A stretch of 64,000 bases of DNA. Origin: JANRIC01 sp033765345. GTDB lineage: Bacteria; Bacteroidota; Bacteroidia; Cytophagales; Microscillaceae. The notes under the pieces were generated by a model, which was given only the letters and a program-made list of their open reading frames with translations, ran no database searches and was not told the origin of the DNA. Below are positions 26,317-35,411 of this stretch, in pieces. The DNA lies in assembly GCA_033765345.1 (NCBI GenBank), contig JANRIC010000033.1:1-64000 (forward strand), in the 5' to 3' direction. The number at the start of each line of letters is the position of its first letter. The first letter of the stretch is position 1. A program made the translations under genes and the position numbers.

Positions 26317-27351
26317 ATGAAAAATTTTAAAAAATCGGTATTACTTATACTTCTGCTATCCCTCTATATCGGGGTTCAAGCCCAACCTTATATTGCTTCA
26401 AGGCTTGTTGACGGCCGAAAGATCGGTTATCTTTCTGTGGGGGTTAATGTAGGCTTCACCAATTATTTTGGAGACCTCAATCCACAAGAGCAATATATAT
26501 CCACTGATCTAACCAAAACTCGCCCCTCGATAGGGATTAACCTCACCCGCAAGCTTAGCCCCAGAATTATGGTGAGAGGAGATTTTAACTGGGCAAGACT
26601 GGCCGCCAATGATTTTCAAGCGGCTGACCCCGTGGATGAAAGATCAAGATATCGGTATATCCGCAATGCCCATTTTAGGAATGATCTCTGGGAATTATCC
26701 GCAGTAGTCACTTATGATCTTTTGAGAAGCCCCTTTGTTTTTCATAAAAGAGTCCCTGTCACGCCTTATTTATTATTAGGCCTTGGGCTGTTTTATCACG
26801 ATCCAAAAGCTAAAACCCCTGAAGAATTCGGAAATGACTGGGTTAGATTACGCCCGCTTCGTACCGAAGGTCAAGGTCTGGTCAGAGAATTCGGACCCAA
26901 TGCAGGTACCAAATACGATAAACCTTATTCCTTGTTTCAACCTGTCATTCCCGTAGGTGTAGGCGTACGCTTCAAACTCAATGACCGAACCGACTTATCT
27001 TTTGAAGTAGCTTACCGAATCTCATTTACCGATTATTTGGATGATGTAGGGGGTAACTACGCCAACCCCAACGACCTGGAAAGTGATCTGGCAAGAGCCA
27101 TAGCCAACCGAACCCTAGAACTTACCGATGCTCAAACCGGAGGATCCAGATCCACAGATTTGGATAATTTCATCAATAATGTCAGTCCAATTGTACTTGA
27201 TCAGGCTGGGCGACCTACCATTACTGGCTTTGGGAATGATGGAGATAAGCGCGGTGAAAATGCCAATCAAGATATTTATCTGGTTGCTGGTTTTAAATTG
27301 AATTATATTCTGGGCGTAGGGCTCAGATGTCCTGGAGGTGGAAAAAGATAA
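26317..27351 (+). CDS. DUF6089-type outer membrane beta-barrel protein
   Basis: A 344-residue exported barrel. The signal peptide is MKNFKKSVLLILLLSLYIGVQAQ. The mature part has alternating amphipathic strands and the family landmarks VGVNVGFTNYFGDLNPQ, ITLTRKLSPRIMVRGDFNWARLAA-like strands, YLLLGLGLFYHDPKAK and AYRISFTDYLDDVGG. This matches the DUF6089 outer-membrane family, which is conserved between nadK and uppS in many Bacteroidota; the biochemical role is not known to me. A second, shorter paralogue follows 76 bp downstream. It is probably co-transcribed with uppS/bamA or lies just ahead of them. Confidence 0.85.
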   Translation: MKNFKKSVLLILLLSLYIGVQAQPYIASRLVDGRKIGYLSVGVNVGFTNYFGDLNPQEQYISTDLTKTRPSIGINLTRKLSPRIMVRGDFNWARLAANDFQAADPVDERSRYRYIRNAHFRNDLWELSAVVTYDLLRSPFVFHKRVPVTPYLLLGLGLFYHDPKAKTPEEFGNDWVRLRPLRTEGQGLVREFGPNAGTKYDKPYSLFQPVIPVGVGVRFKLNDRTDLSFEVAYRISFTDYLDDVGGNYANPNDLESDLARAIANRTLELTDAQTGGSRSTDLDNFINNVSPIVLDQAGRPTITGFGNDGDKRGENANQDIYLVAGFKLNYILGVGLRCPGGGKR

Positions 27352-27427
27352 ATTATCTATTCAGATGAGGCAATCTTTGGAGATTGTATCCGTCTGGGTT
27401 TACTGCAACACGATCAAACTATTTACC

Positions 27428-28147
27428 ATGCACATGTTTAAGAAAATTAGTCACATTATGATAGGAATATTCTTCATGGGTCAGGGCATACTTTCTGCTC
27501 AAACCCATGAAGTAGGATTCATGGGCGGGGTAGCCAATTATAAAGGCGAGCTCGCAAAAGCCATTAATATCGATAGCCCCGGACCTTTGGGCAGCCTTTT
27601 TTACAGAGGCAATCTAAGCAAAGCGATTAGCTTTAAAGCCGGATTTTCATTTGCAAAAATCAGCGATGATGATGCTACTTCCGACGACCAGTTGGCTCAA
27701 GTACGAAACCATTCCTTCAATACCGTAATTATTGAGCTTTCTGGGCAGTTTGAATACAATTTCTTGGATTTCAGAGCCGGAAGCCGCACCGTAGATCAAT
27801 CTTGGACACCCTACCTCTTCACTGGAATCAACTACTTGAAAATAGACCCGCTTAATAATTCACAACCTTCCTACAGTACCAAAGGAGCATCCATTCCCCT
27901 AGGTGTGGGTATCAAGGCTGTACTTTCCGACCGAATCAACTTGGGTTTTGAATTTGGTGGTCGATTCACGTTTACCGATTACCTGGATGACTTGGGGGTA
28001 GATGCCAATTCTAATATACCCAATCTTAACCCTAAATATTATACCGGAAATCCTAATAATTCTGATATGTACTTCTTTACCGGAGTATTTCTAAGTTACG
28101 TCTTCCCGGATAAGCGTAAAAACTGCCCCGTAGTACTGCCTCAATAA
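27428..28147 (+). CDS. DUF6089-type outer membrane beta-barrel protein, second copy
   Basis: A 239-residue paralogue of the preceding barrel. ATG 27428 (or 27434) gives the signal peptide MHMFKKISHIMIGIFFMGQGILSAQ; the longer open frame from 27338 overlaps the previous gene and lacks export signals at its start. Shared landmarks are EVGFMGGVANYKGEL, YLFTGINYLKIDP, IPLGVGIKAVLSDRINLGFEFGGRFTFTDYLDDLG and a C-terminal FFTGVFLSYVFP strand. Loops are shorter than in the first copy. Tandem duplication of this gene is common in the phylum. Confidence 0.85.
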   Translation: MHMFKKISHIMIGIFFMGQGILSAQTHEVGFMGGVANYKGELAKAINIDSPGPLGSLFYRGNLSKAISFKAGFSFAKISDDDATSDDQLAQVRNHSFNTVIIELSGQFEYNFLDFRAGSRTVDQSWTPYLFTGINYLKIDPLNNSQPSYSTKGASIPLGVGIKAVLSDRINLGFEFGGRFTFTDYLDDLGVDANSNIPNLNPKYYTGNPNNSDMYFFTGVFLSYVFPDKRKNCPVVLPQ

Positions 28148-28187
28148 GCTTTCCATCTATAAAAAGTTCAAAAGACTATCTAATCCT

Positions 28188-28217
28188 TTTGAATCTCACG
28201 AGTTATGTTTAATTTTG
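28188..28217 (+). promoter_or_regulatory. Candidate uppS-bamA-skp promoter
   Basis: TTTG (28188-28191), an 18-bp spacer and TAATTTTG (28210-28217) match the Bacteroidota -33/-7 consensus well. It lies in the 184-bp gap after the second DUF6089 gene and would start transcription about 100 nt before uppS. Confidence 0.5.
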
Positions 28218-28331
28218 CACCCGGATAATGAATTTTTAGCTTTTAGACTTTGTGCGGATATTTATCAAAAAAAATACCTGTAAAATGATCAAAAAGCTTA
28301 AAAATTTGTTTAAGATGCAAAAGACGATGCG

Positions 28332-29069
28332 ATGAAAGAACTGATAGACCAAAATAAGTTGCCTCAACATATCGCTATTATTATGGACGGGAACGGTAGG
28401 TGGGCTCAAAAAAAAGGGGCACTGCGTATATTTGGTCATAAAAACGCTATTAAAGCCGTCAGAGATTCTACAGAAGCTTGTGGAGAACTCGGTGTTAAAT
28501 ATCTCACTTTGTACGCATTCTCTACTGAAAACTGGAATCGACCTAAATATGAAGTTGATTCCTTGATGGAATTACTGGTAGATACCATTCACAGAGAAAT
28601 AGACAACCTCAAAGAAAATAATGTAAAACTAGCTACAATTGGTGATATGGCAAGCCTTCCACACGATTGCCAGGAAGGATTAAAAGATGCCATACATCAA
28701 ACCCGTGACGGAAAAGGTCTCAACCTGATTTTGGCTTTGAGCTACAGCGGCAGATGGGATATATTAAATGCCGTAAAAAAAATAGCCCACAACGTAAAAT
28801 CTGGATTGATAGATATTGATCAATTAAACGAAGAAAATTTCTCTGAGCATTTATCTACGCATAACATCCCCGATCCGGAATTATTAATCAGAACCAGCGG
28901 TGAAATACGTATAAGTAACTTCTTGCTTTGGCAACTTGCCTATTCGGAAATTTATATTTCCCCCATTTTATGGCCGGATTTCCGAAGACAGCACCTTTAT
29001 GAAGCCATTATTGATTATCAAAAGCGAGAAAGAAGATTTGGAAAAACGAGTGATCAGGTAAAATCTTAA
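28332..29069 (+). CDS. uppS: Isoprenyl transferase (undecaprenyl diphosphate synthase)
   Basis: A 245-residue cis-prenyltransferase that makes undecaprenyl diphosphate, the lipid carrier for cell-wall synthesis, from farnesyl diphosphate and isopentenyl diphosphate. The catalytic N-terminal motif is IAIIMDGNGRWAQKKG (about residues 15-30), FSTENWNRP lies near 77-85, LALSYSGRWDI near 137-147, and the C-terminal LIRTSGEIRISNFLLWQLAY region near 190. Length is normal. bamA starts 6 bp downstream, so the two are surely co-transcribed. Confidence 0.95.
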   Translation: MKELIDQNKLPQHIAIIMDGNGRWAQKKGALRIFGHKNAIKAVRDSTEACGELGVKYLTLYAFSTENWNRPKYEVDSLMELLVDTIHREIDNLKENNVKLATIGDMASLPHDCQEGLKDAIHQTRDGKGLNLILALSYSGRWDILNAVKKIAHNVKSGLIDIDQLNEENFSEHLSTHNIPDPELLIRTSGEIRISNFLLWQLAYSEIYISPILWPDFRRQHLYEAIIDYQKRERRFGKTSDQVKS

Positions 29070-29075
29070 CAATTT

Positions 29076-31583
29076 ATGAAGAGTTCTCTTATTATTATTA
29101 TTGGTATACTACTTCTACTAAGTATTCAATCCTATGCCCAAAGGCTTGGTCCCAAAACCAACTCCTCCGGCAGTGCCAACGACCTTAGCTATTCTGCCCC
29201 CAGAGACTACGAAATCGCTGAAATCACCGTATCAGGCATCAAATTCCTGGACCAAGGTGCATTGATCTCACTCTCCGGACTCAAAGTAGGTGAAAAGATT
29301 AAAGTCCCCGGGCCTGACATCAGTGAAGCCGTCAGAAAGCTCTGGAAACAAGGAATCCTCGGTGATATTAAAATCTATGCCACCAAGATTGAAGGAGATA
29401 AAATCTATCTCAATATTGATCTCTCCGAACGCCCCAAACTGACCCGATTCTTCTTCTCAGGAATTCGTAAAGGGCAGATTGAAACCCTGAATGATAAAAT
29501 AAAACTCATTAAAGGAAGAATCGTAACGCCTTCTCTGCTAAAAAACACCCAAAAAACCATTGAAAATCACTTTGTGGAAAAAGGCTACCTCAATGCCACC
29601 GCCAATATTATTCAAATACAAGATACCCTGATCTCCAATGGAGTTCTTCTTAAAATCAATGTCAATAAAGGCACTCGTGTAAAAATCAAAGAACTTATCA
29701 TCGAGGGAAATGAAGATTTCTCCGATAAAAAAATTGCTAAAAAACTTAAAAAAACCAAAGAAAAGAAATTTCGCATCTTCACTGCTTCTAAATTTATTGA
29801 TGATAAATACAAAGAAGATAAAGAAAAACTCATCAGCTTCTATCGCTCCAAAGGCTACCGAGATGCCCGTATTATCAATGATACCGTGTATCCAATCGGT
29901 GGAGATTTTGTGGGCGTAAAAATAAAACTCGAAGAAGGTAATCCTTATTATTATAGAAATATTACTTGGCGAGGCAATTATGTCTACAGCAGTGACCAAC
30001 TTTCCCGCGTACTCGGCATTAAAAAAGGAGATATCTATGACGTAGAAGAACTTGAAAAACGCCTCAATTTCAGCCAAACTAGCCTAGATATCACCTCTCT
30101 TTACATGGATGACGGCTACCTGTTCTTTAATATCAATCCCGTAGAAATCGGTGTAGAAGGAGACTCGATTGATGTCGAGATGCAAATTTATGAAGGCTCT
30201 CAGGCGAATATCAACAAAGTAATTATCAACGGAAATACCAAAACCAATGACCGGGTAATCATTCGTGAAATTCGTACCGTACCTGGCCAAAAATTCAGCC
30301 GATCTGATCTGATTCGTTCTCAAAGAGAAATAGCCACCCTCGGGTATTTTGACCCCGAAACCATCGGCATCAATCCTGTACCCAATATTCAGGACGGAAC
30401 CGTAGACATAGAGTATTCACTCACCGAAAAACCCAGCGACCAGATAGAGCTTTCCGGTGGCTGGGGGGGTGCTTTTGGGTTTGTGGGAACGCTTGGACTG
30501 GTATTCAATAACTTCTCCCTTAGAAAAATCTTTAAATTTAAAGAGTGGGGAGGAGTACTACCCTCCGGCGATGGTCAGCGACTTGCGCTTAGGCTGCAAG
30601 CCAATGGACGACGATTCCAGACTTATTCCTTGACTTTTACCGAACCCTGGCTGGGCGGGAAAAAACGCAACTCATTCTCCGTCAATATTAGTCACTCTGT
30701 GCAAAGAACCTTCCTGACACGCAATGAAGTGTTTGGCTCCTTGACTGTAACCGGAGTCACATTCAGTTTGGGGCGACAATTACAATGGCCTGACAATTTC
30801 TTTACCCTAAGCAATTCTATTTCTTACCTGAGATATGGGCTGGATAACTTTACCAATATTCTTGGGTTTAATACTGGAACAGCCAATAATATCGCTTTTA
30901 ACACGACACTCTCCCGAAATAGTATTGATAACCCAACCTTCCCCCGTAACGGATCAAGCCTGTCTTTGAGTATTTCATTGACTCCCCCTTATTCTTTGTT
31001 CCGAGAGGATAATCTAGCAGACAAACCCAATGAAGTCAAATTTAAATGGGTAGAATATAACAAATGGTTGTTTGATAACTCTTGGTTTACTACGCTGGTG
31101 GGCAATCTGGTTCTTAATGCAAGAATGCACCTCGGGTTTATCGGAGCTTATAATCAAGATTTGGGCGTTGGACCTTTTGAGCGTTTCCAATTGGGTGGAG
31201 ATGGACTTACAGGGCAAAACTTCTTGCTAGGTACTGAAATTATCGGCTTACGAGGGTATGCCAATAACTCTATTACGCCCGTGGGCGAATCCGGTGGGGT
31301 TGCTTTTAATAAATTCGTGATGGAATTGCGTTATCCGGTATCTCTTAATCCCGCAGCTACGATCTTTGTGTTGAGCTTCATCGAGGGGGGGAATAATTTT
31401 AGATCAATTTCAGAATACAATCCTTTTGATCTTAAGCGTTCTGTAGGAGTCGGTGCAAGAATCTTTATGCCCGCATTTGGAATGATCGGACTGGATTGGG
31501 GATATGGCTTTGACGAAGTACCCGGCACACCTGGGTCTAGTGGAGGAAGATTTCACTTTACTATCGGGCAACAATTCAGATAA
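29076..31583 (+). CDS. bamA: Outer membrane protein assembly factor BamA
   Basis: An 835-residue Omp85 protein, the core of the beta-barrel assembly machine. The signal peptide MKSSLIIIIGILLLLSIQSYAQ is followed by five POTRA domains (about residues 45-445), seen in IAEITVSGIKFLD, LTRFFFSGIRKGQ, VKIKELIIEGNEDFS, YYRNITWRGNYVYS and INKVIINGNTKTNDRVIIRE. The C-terminal 16-strand barrel includes the loop-6 LRGY element (IIGLRGYANNS, near residue 730) and ends in an aromatic-rich FHFTIGQQFR strand. Three Skp-like chaperone genes follow 28 bp downstream, the usual arrangement for delivering barrel proteins to BamA. Confidence 0.96.
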   Translation: MKSSLIIIIGILLLLSIQSYAQRLGPKTNSSGSANDLSYSAPRDYEIAEITVSGIKFLDQGALISLSGLKVGEKIKVPGPDISEAVRKLWKQGILGDIKIYATKIEGDKIYLNIDLSERPKLTRFFFSGIRKGQIETLNDKIKLIKGRIVTPSLLKNTQKTIENHFVEKGYLNATANIIQIQDTLISNGVLLKINVNKGTRVKIKELIIEGNEDFSDKKIAKKLKKTKEKKFRIFTASKFIDDKYKEDKEKLISFYRSKGYRDARIINDTVYPIGGDFVGVKIKLEEGNPYYYRNITWRGNYVYSSDQLSRVLGIKKGDIYDVEELEKRLNFSQTSLDITSLYMDDGYLFFNINPVEIGVEGDSIDVEMQIYEGSQANINKVIINGNTKTNDRVIIREIRTVPGQKFSRSDLIRSQREIATLGYFDPETIGINPVPNIQDGTVDIEYSLTEKPSDQIELSGGWGGAFGFVGTLGLVFNNFSLRKIFKFKEWGGVLPSGDGQRLALRLQANGRRFQTYSLTFTEPWLGGKKRNSFSVNISHSVQRTFLTRNEVFGSLTVTGVTFSLGRQLQWPDNFFTLSNSISYLRYGLDNFTNILGFNTGTANNIAFNTTLSRNSIDNPTFPRNGSSLSLSISLTPPYSLFREDNLADKPNEVKFKWVEYNKWLFDNSWFTTLVGNLVLNARMHLGFIGAYNQDLGVGPFERFQLGGDGLTGQNFLLGTEIIGLRGYANNSITPVGESGGVAFNKFVMELRYPVSLNPAATIFVLSFIEGGNNFRSISEYNPFDLKRSVGVGARIFMPAFGMIGLDWGYGFDEVPGTPGSSGGRFHFTIGQQFR

Positions 31584-31611
31584 TCGCTCAGAACATAGCA
31601 AATTTAATTTT

Positions 31612-32172
31612 ATGAAAAAAATATCGATTGTATTCGTTCTATGTCTTAGCTTTGTTAGTCTGTCTTTTGCCCAGAAATTCGGATACGTGGATTCTGATTT
31701 TGTACTCAATCAAATGCCTTCTTATCAAAAAGCCAAGCAGGAGATCAGTGAAGCTGCTCAAAAATGGGAAACTGACATACGCGATAAAAACGCCAAAGTA
31801 CAGAAAATTAAAGAAGATTTTCGCTCCGAAGAACTACTCTTGACCGACGAAATGCGTGAAGAAAGAAGCAAAGAAATCGAAAAACTGGAAAACGAAATCA
31901 GAGACCTCCACCAAAAATACTTTGGCAAAGATGGACTCTTCTTTACAAGACAACTTGAACTGACCAAACCCGCTCAAGAAGAATTGTATAAAGCCATCGA
32001 GAAAATAGCCCGTAAAAATAAATTACAATTTATATTTAGTAATACCGAAGGATTAACCATCCTCTACGCCGAACCCCGCCACGATTATACCGAAGAGGTA
32101 CTTGCCGAACTAGGACTGGGTGAAAACGAAGAGCTGGAAAGCCCCGAGGAAAATGATGAAGGTGAAAACTAA
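31612..32172 (+). CDS. OmpH/Skp-like periplasmic chaperone, first of three
   Basis: A 186-residue periplasmic chaperone. ATG 31612 gives the signal peptide MKKISIVFVLCLSFVSLSFAQ; the open frame continues upstream into bamA but that part lacks export features. The mature protein begins FGYVDSDFVLNQMPSYQKA and continues as a long charged coiled coil (about residues 45-120), then KIARKNKLQFIFSNTEGLTILYAEPRHDYT, the usual Skp ending. An acidic tail (ENEELESPEENDEGEN) is distinctive. It should hold unfolded outer-membrane proteins for BamA, encoded just upstream. Confidence 0.92.
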   Translation: MKKISIVFVLCLSFVSLSFAQKFGYVDSDFVLNQMPSYQKAKQEISEAAQKWETDIRDKNAKVQKIKEDFRSEELLLTDEMREERSKEIEKLENEIRDLHQKYFGKDGLFFTRQLELTKPAQEELYKAIEKIARKNKLQFIFSNTEGLTILYAEPRHDYTEEVLAELGLGENEELESPEENDEGEN

Positions 32173-32201
32173 TTTTAAAACAAACAATTGAATTAAGACT
32201 C

Positions 32202-33188
32202 ATGAAGAATAACAAGTATGTATACATCCTGGGGCTGTGGCTGGCAGGATTGATTAGCGCACACGCTCAGGATAAACTGGCATACATCGACGAAAACTAC
32301 GTCGTAACCCAACTCCCAGAGTATAAAACCATCGAGGCAGAAATGAAAGCCTATGAAGATCGCGCCAGAGGTGAAATAGATGCCAAACGCAAAGAGTATG
32401 ATACCAAAGTAAGCGAATTTAAAAAAGCTGTAGAGGCAAAATCACCCGATGTAATTTTACAAGCTAAACAAAAAGAAATCCAGGACTTGGAGCAGCAAAT
32501 CGTAGAGATGCAACAAAACATCCAACAAGAGTATCAGGCTGAATTGAGCAAACGCCTTGAGCCAGTCTACCAAAAACTCGAGAAAGCCGTGAATGAGACC
32601 TCCGTGCAAAATGGTAATATCTTTATCCTGCGTAAAGAAGCTCTTTATTATCAGGTAGAAGAAAATAACCTCTCGGATGCCATATTGAAAAAACTCGGCG
32701 TTACGCCTACTACCACCGTAGCCAATCGCGGTAATCTGAAAAGCAGCAATAAAATTGGGGTGTTCGATGTGAACTATGCCCTTCCACAATTGACTGAATT
32801 TAAAAATGCTGAAAAAGAACTTTCTACCTACCAGCAAAAATTAAAAGAAGGCATTGAAAAACTTCAGTTGGATTTAAAACAGATTGAAGATCAGGTGACT
32901 CAAAATCCTGACCTACCAGAAGCCAAACGTAAAGAACTAGCCCAACAATACGAAGCAAAACAAGGAGAAGTCCTCAAAGCACAACAAGCCGCCCAAGAAC
33001 AATTCTCCAAAAAACAATCCGAACTTTTAGAGCCTATTTATAAAAAATTACAGGATACTATCAATGCCGTTGCACAAGAGCAGGGTTATTCATACGTCCT
33101 GAAAGTAGAGGCTTCTCTTTTCGAACCCAAAGAAAACAATATCTCTAATGATGTATTAAAAAAGCTGGGCGTTACTCCACAGGAATAA
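32202..33188 (+). CDS. Tandem double-domain OmpH/Skp protein
   Basis: A 328-residue exported protein with two consecutive Skp modules in one chain. The signal peptide ends near HAQ. Module 1 (about residues 25-165) starts KLAYIDENYVVTQLPEYKTI and ends LSDAILKKLGVTPT. A short linker (NRGNLKSSN) is followed by module 2 (about 180-328), starting KIGVFDVNYALPQLTEFKNA and ending NISNDVLKKLGVTPQE. The same start and end motifs show an internal duplication. Skp normally works as a trimer of single modules, so a two-module chain would change the stoichiometry of the tentacled cavity. It lies 29 bp after the first skp gene and is followed by a third. Confidence 0.92.
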   Translation: MKNNKYVYILGLWLAGLISAHAQDKLAYIDENYVVTQLPEYKTIEAEMKAYEDRARGEIDAKRKEYDTKVSEFKKAVEAKSPDVILQAKQKEIQDLEQQIVEMQQNIQQEYQAELSKRLEPVYQKLEKAVNETSVQNGNIFILRKEALYYQVEENNLSDAILKKLGVTPTTTVANRGNLKSSNKIGVFDVNYALPQLTEFKNAEKELSTYQQKLKEGIEKLQLDLKQIEDQVTQNPDLPEAKRKELAQQYEAKQGEVLKAQQAAQEQFSKKQSELLEPIYKKLQDTINAVAQEQGYSYVLKVEASLFEPKENNISNDVLKKLGVTPQE

Positions 33189-33221
33189 TTAATGGTATGA
33201 TCATAATTTGAACTTTATACA

Positions 33222-33740
33222 ATGAAAAAAATATATTTTACCCTCGTTCTTTTTACTTTATTTGGCTCTAGCACCCTTTTTGCACAAAATAAAATGGGCT
33301 ATTTCGACCTCCAAAAAGTACTGCCGCAAGTACCCGCTTACCTGGCTGCTCAAAAGGAAATGGAAACTTACGGCAAACAAATCGAGGCCGAAGTCAAGGC
33401 CAAACAAGATGAATTCCAGAAAAAATTGACCGACTATCAAAAAGGAGTTCAGGAAAAAACACTGACTCCTGCACTCGCTGCCAGCAAAGAGCGTGAGCTA
33501 CAGTCTCTTCAGCAGCAGTTTCAGCAGTTTCAGCAAACCGTAGAGGTAGACGCTCAAAACCGCGAACTAAAACTCATGACGCCTATCTATGAAAAAATAG
33601 AGGCTGCCATCACCAAAGTTTCGGAGGCAAACAGCTTTAAATATGTATTAAAAAGTGAGTTTATAGCCGGAGCTAACAAAGCCAATGACATCTCCAATTT
33701 GGTACTCAAAGAAATGGGCATTACTCCTAAACCTGAGTAG
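33222..33740 (+). CDS. OmpH/Skp-like periplasmic chaperone, third of three
   Basis: A 172-residue single-module Skp-like chaperone. The signal peptide MKKIYFTLVLFTLFGSSTLFAQ is followed by KMGYFDLQKVLPQVPAYLAA, a coiled coil of about 80 residues rich in Gln (LQSLQQQFQQFQQTVE), and the ending SNLVLKEMGITPKPE. The ending resembles those of both modules in the upstream double protein, indicating a recent common origin. It is the last gene of the uppS-bamA-skp transcript, which stops at the strong terminator at 33807. Confidence 0.92.
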   Translation: MKKIYFTLVLFTLFGSSTLFAQNKMGYFDLQKVLPQVPAYLAAQKEMETYGKQIEAEVKAKQDEFQKKLTDYQKGVQEKTLTPALAASKERELQSLQQQFQQFQQTVEVDAQNRELKLMTPIYEKIEAAITKVSEANSFKYVLKSEFIAGANKANDISNLVLKEMGITPKPE

Positions 33741-33806
33741 TACAAGGACAGATTTTCCAAATTCAAATCTTAGGTATTTGAAAAATCTTCAAAAATTTAA
33801 CCCTTC

Positions 33807-33844
33807 AGCCTGCTTGGTTTAGTGAACCAAGCAGGCTTTTTTTG
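33807..33844 (+). terminator. Rho-independent terminator after the skp genes
   Basis: AGCCTGCTTGGTT (33807-33819) pairs perfectly with AACCAAGCAGGCT (33825-33837) around a five-base loop and is followed by a run of T. It marks the end of the uppS-bamA-skp transcript. Confidence 0.93.
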
Positions 33845-33878
33845 TTTATTAATAAATTATATCCATAAGCTGTGACAT

Positions 33879-34775
33879 ATGATCAGACCCCCATTCTTAA
33901 AAACCGGCGATCAAGTCGGGATAGTGGCCCCAGCCAAAAAAGTAAGCCGACAGGAAATGGAAATGGCTATTCAAATCCTTGAGGGCTGGGGATTAGAAGT
34001 CGTATTGGGCAAACATTTATTCAGTACCCATAATCAATTTGCTGGCACGGATACCGAACGTACCGAAGACCTCCAGAATATGCTTGATAACCCTGATATA
34101 CGGGTTATTTTTAGTGCTCGCGGCGGTTATGGAACGATCCGCGTGGTAGATAAACTAAAATTCAACCAATTTATCCGGTATCCCAAGTGGCTGGTTGGGT
34201 TTAGCGATATTACCGTGCTTCATTGCCACTTACATAATATGGGGGTCAAAAGTATTCACGGGATCATGCCCTTGCTTTTTCCCAAACAAACCGAACAAAC
34301 CATCGAGAGCCTCCGAAAGGCTCTTTTTGGAGAAGCCCTGGAGATTCATACTTTACGCCACCCTTTGAATCGATACGGCGAAAACGAAGGCAGACTTATT
34401 GGCGGCAATCTGTCGCTTTTTGCCAACACCATCGGTACGATTTCTGAGGTGAGTACCGAAGGTAAACTTCTTTTTCTGGAAGATGTCAATGAATACCTGT
34501 ATCACATCGACCGGATGATGATTCACCTCTATCGTGCCGGTAAGCTCAGAAACCTGGAAGGTTTGATCATCGGCCAATTCACCCAGATCAAAGACAATGA
34601 AATTTCCTTTGGCAAGACCGTACACGAGATTATTGCAGAGATTGTCAGCGAATACAGCTATCCAGTTTGTTTTGACTTTCCGGTAGGGCACGAAATTCAC
34701 AACATGACCATGATTTGCGGGAATAGGGGGCGGTTGTTAGTAGATCAATTTGGCGTAAAACTGACTTTTTTGTAA
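33879..34775 (+). CDS. LD-carboxypeptidase (S66 family)
   Basis: A 298-residue S66 family peptidase that removes the terminal D-alanine from murein tetrapeptides during peptidoglycan recycling. The catalytic triad is visible as Ser109 in VGFSDITVLH, Glu201 in LFLEDVNEYLYHIDRM and His271 in DFPVGHEIHNM. RGGYGTIRVVD (about 81-91) is also family-typical. There is no signal peptide, as expected for the cytoplasmic LdcA enzyme; MccF-type immunity proteins share the fold, so a specialised function is possible but less likely. It starts 34 bp after the strong terminator at 33807-33844 and converges with the TOPRIM-like gene (stops 15 bp apart). Confidence 0.92.
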   Translation: MIRPPFLKTGDQVGIVAPAKKVSRQEMEMAIQILEGWGLEVVLGKHLFSTHNQFAGTDTERTEDLQNMLDNPDIRVIFSARGGYGTIRVVDKLKFNQFIRYPKWLVGFSDITVLHCHLHNMGVKSIHGIMPLLFPKQTEQTIESLRKALFGEALEIHTLRHPLNRYGENEGRLIGGNLSLFANTIGTISEVSTEGKLLFLEDVNEYLYHIDRMMIHLYRAGKLRNLEGLIIGQFTQIKDNEISFGKTVHEIIAEIVSEYSYPVCFDFPVGHEIHNMTMICGNRGRLLVDQFGVKLTFL

Positions 34776-34790
34776 ATAAAGGCTTGTTGA

Positions 34791-35408
34791 TCAATTCAAG
34801 CGATTCAGAAAAATTTGGATACTTTCTACAAAATGCTTAAAGCTTTCGGCATGTTGAGAAAGCGCGTCGATGTCTATGTCTTGGCAGAGGTTATGGATGT
34901 ATTGTGCTTGTTCTACTCGTTTTTTCCTACCATAGACATTCTTCTTTACCGTGTCGTTTCGCTGTTCCTCAAATTTTTGGGTTAAATCTTGATTTTCAGT
35001 TTTTTTGAGTTCTTTGATGTATCTTAGCCAATGTTCAGTACATCTAGTCGGTAAAAAAATAATTACTTTTGACTCTAAAAATTCCCCGAGATGTTCTTGC
35101 ATTTCTTTGATTTTTTTCTCAAGATCATAAATCGTTGCTTTGTCAAGATCTCGCCCGAGAAAAAACACATCCTGTTCGTAATTAATAATCCCGATCTCAC
35201 AAAACATTTTAAAGGTCACATCAAACTTTCTTCTACCTCCATTATTCACAGGAAACAAACTAACAACTGAGGTATACAAGCTATCTTTCTCAAAAGAATA
35301 ACTATCTTCAAGTTTTAAATGACTAATAATTTGAGGCAAAATATTTTCTAAAAATATTACTTGCACCTCATCTTCTACGTAAAAGCCGTATTTGATTGTT
35401 TTAAGCAT
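34791..35408 (-). CDS. TOPRIM-like (RloB/DUF4276-type) effector candidate
   Basis: A 205-residue protein encoded directly behind the AAA15 ATPase gene (3-bp gap). I do not recognise a named family with certainty. The visible pattern is that of a TOPRIM-like nuclease or RloB/DUF4276 protein: an N-terminal strand and acid cluster FYVEDEVQVIFLENIL with Glu12, a central strand with the Asp pair FLGRDLDK (Asp87, Asp89), and TRCTEHWLRYI (about residues 121-131), resembling the E-x-W motif of those families. ATPase/TOPRIM pairs such as PARIS and AbiL are anti-phage systems in which the ATPase restrains the toxic nuclease. The gene is AT-richer than its housekeeping neighbours. Function is inferred; the pairing is seen directly. 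Confidence 0.6.
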   Translation of the reverse strand: MLKTIKYGFYVEDEVQVIFLENILPQIISHLKLEDSYSFEKDSLYTSVVSLFPVNNGGRRKFDVTFKMFCEIGIINYEQDVFFLGRDLDKATIYDLEKKIKEMQEHLGEFLESKVIIFLPTRCTEHWLRYIKELKKTENQDLTQKFEEQRNDTVKKNVYGRKKRVEQAQYIHNLCQDIDIDALSQHAESFKHFVESIQIFLNRLN

Positions 35409-35411
35409 AGT

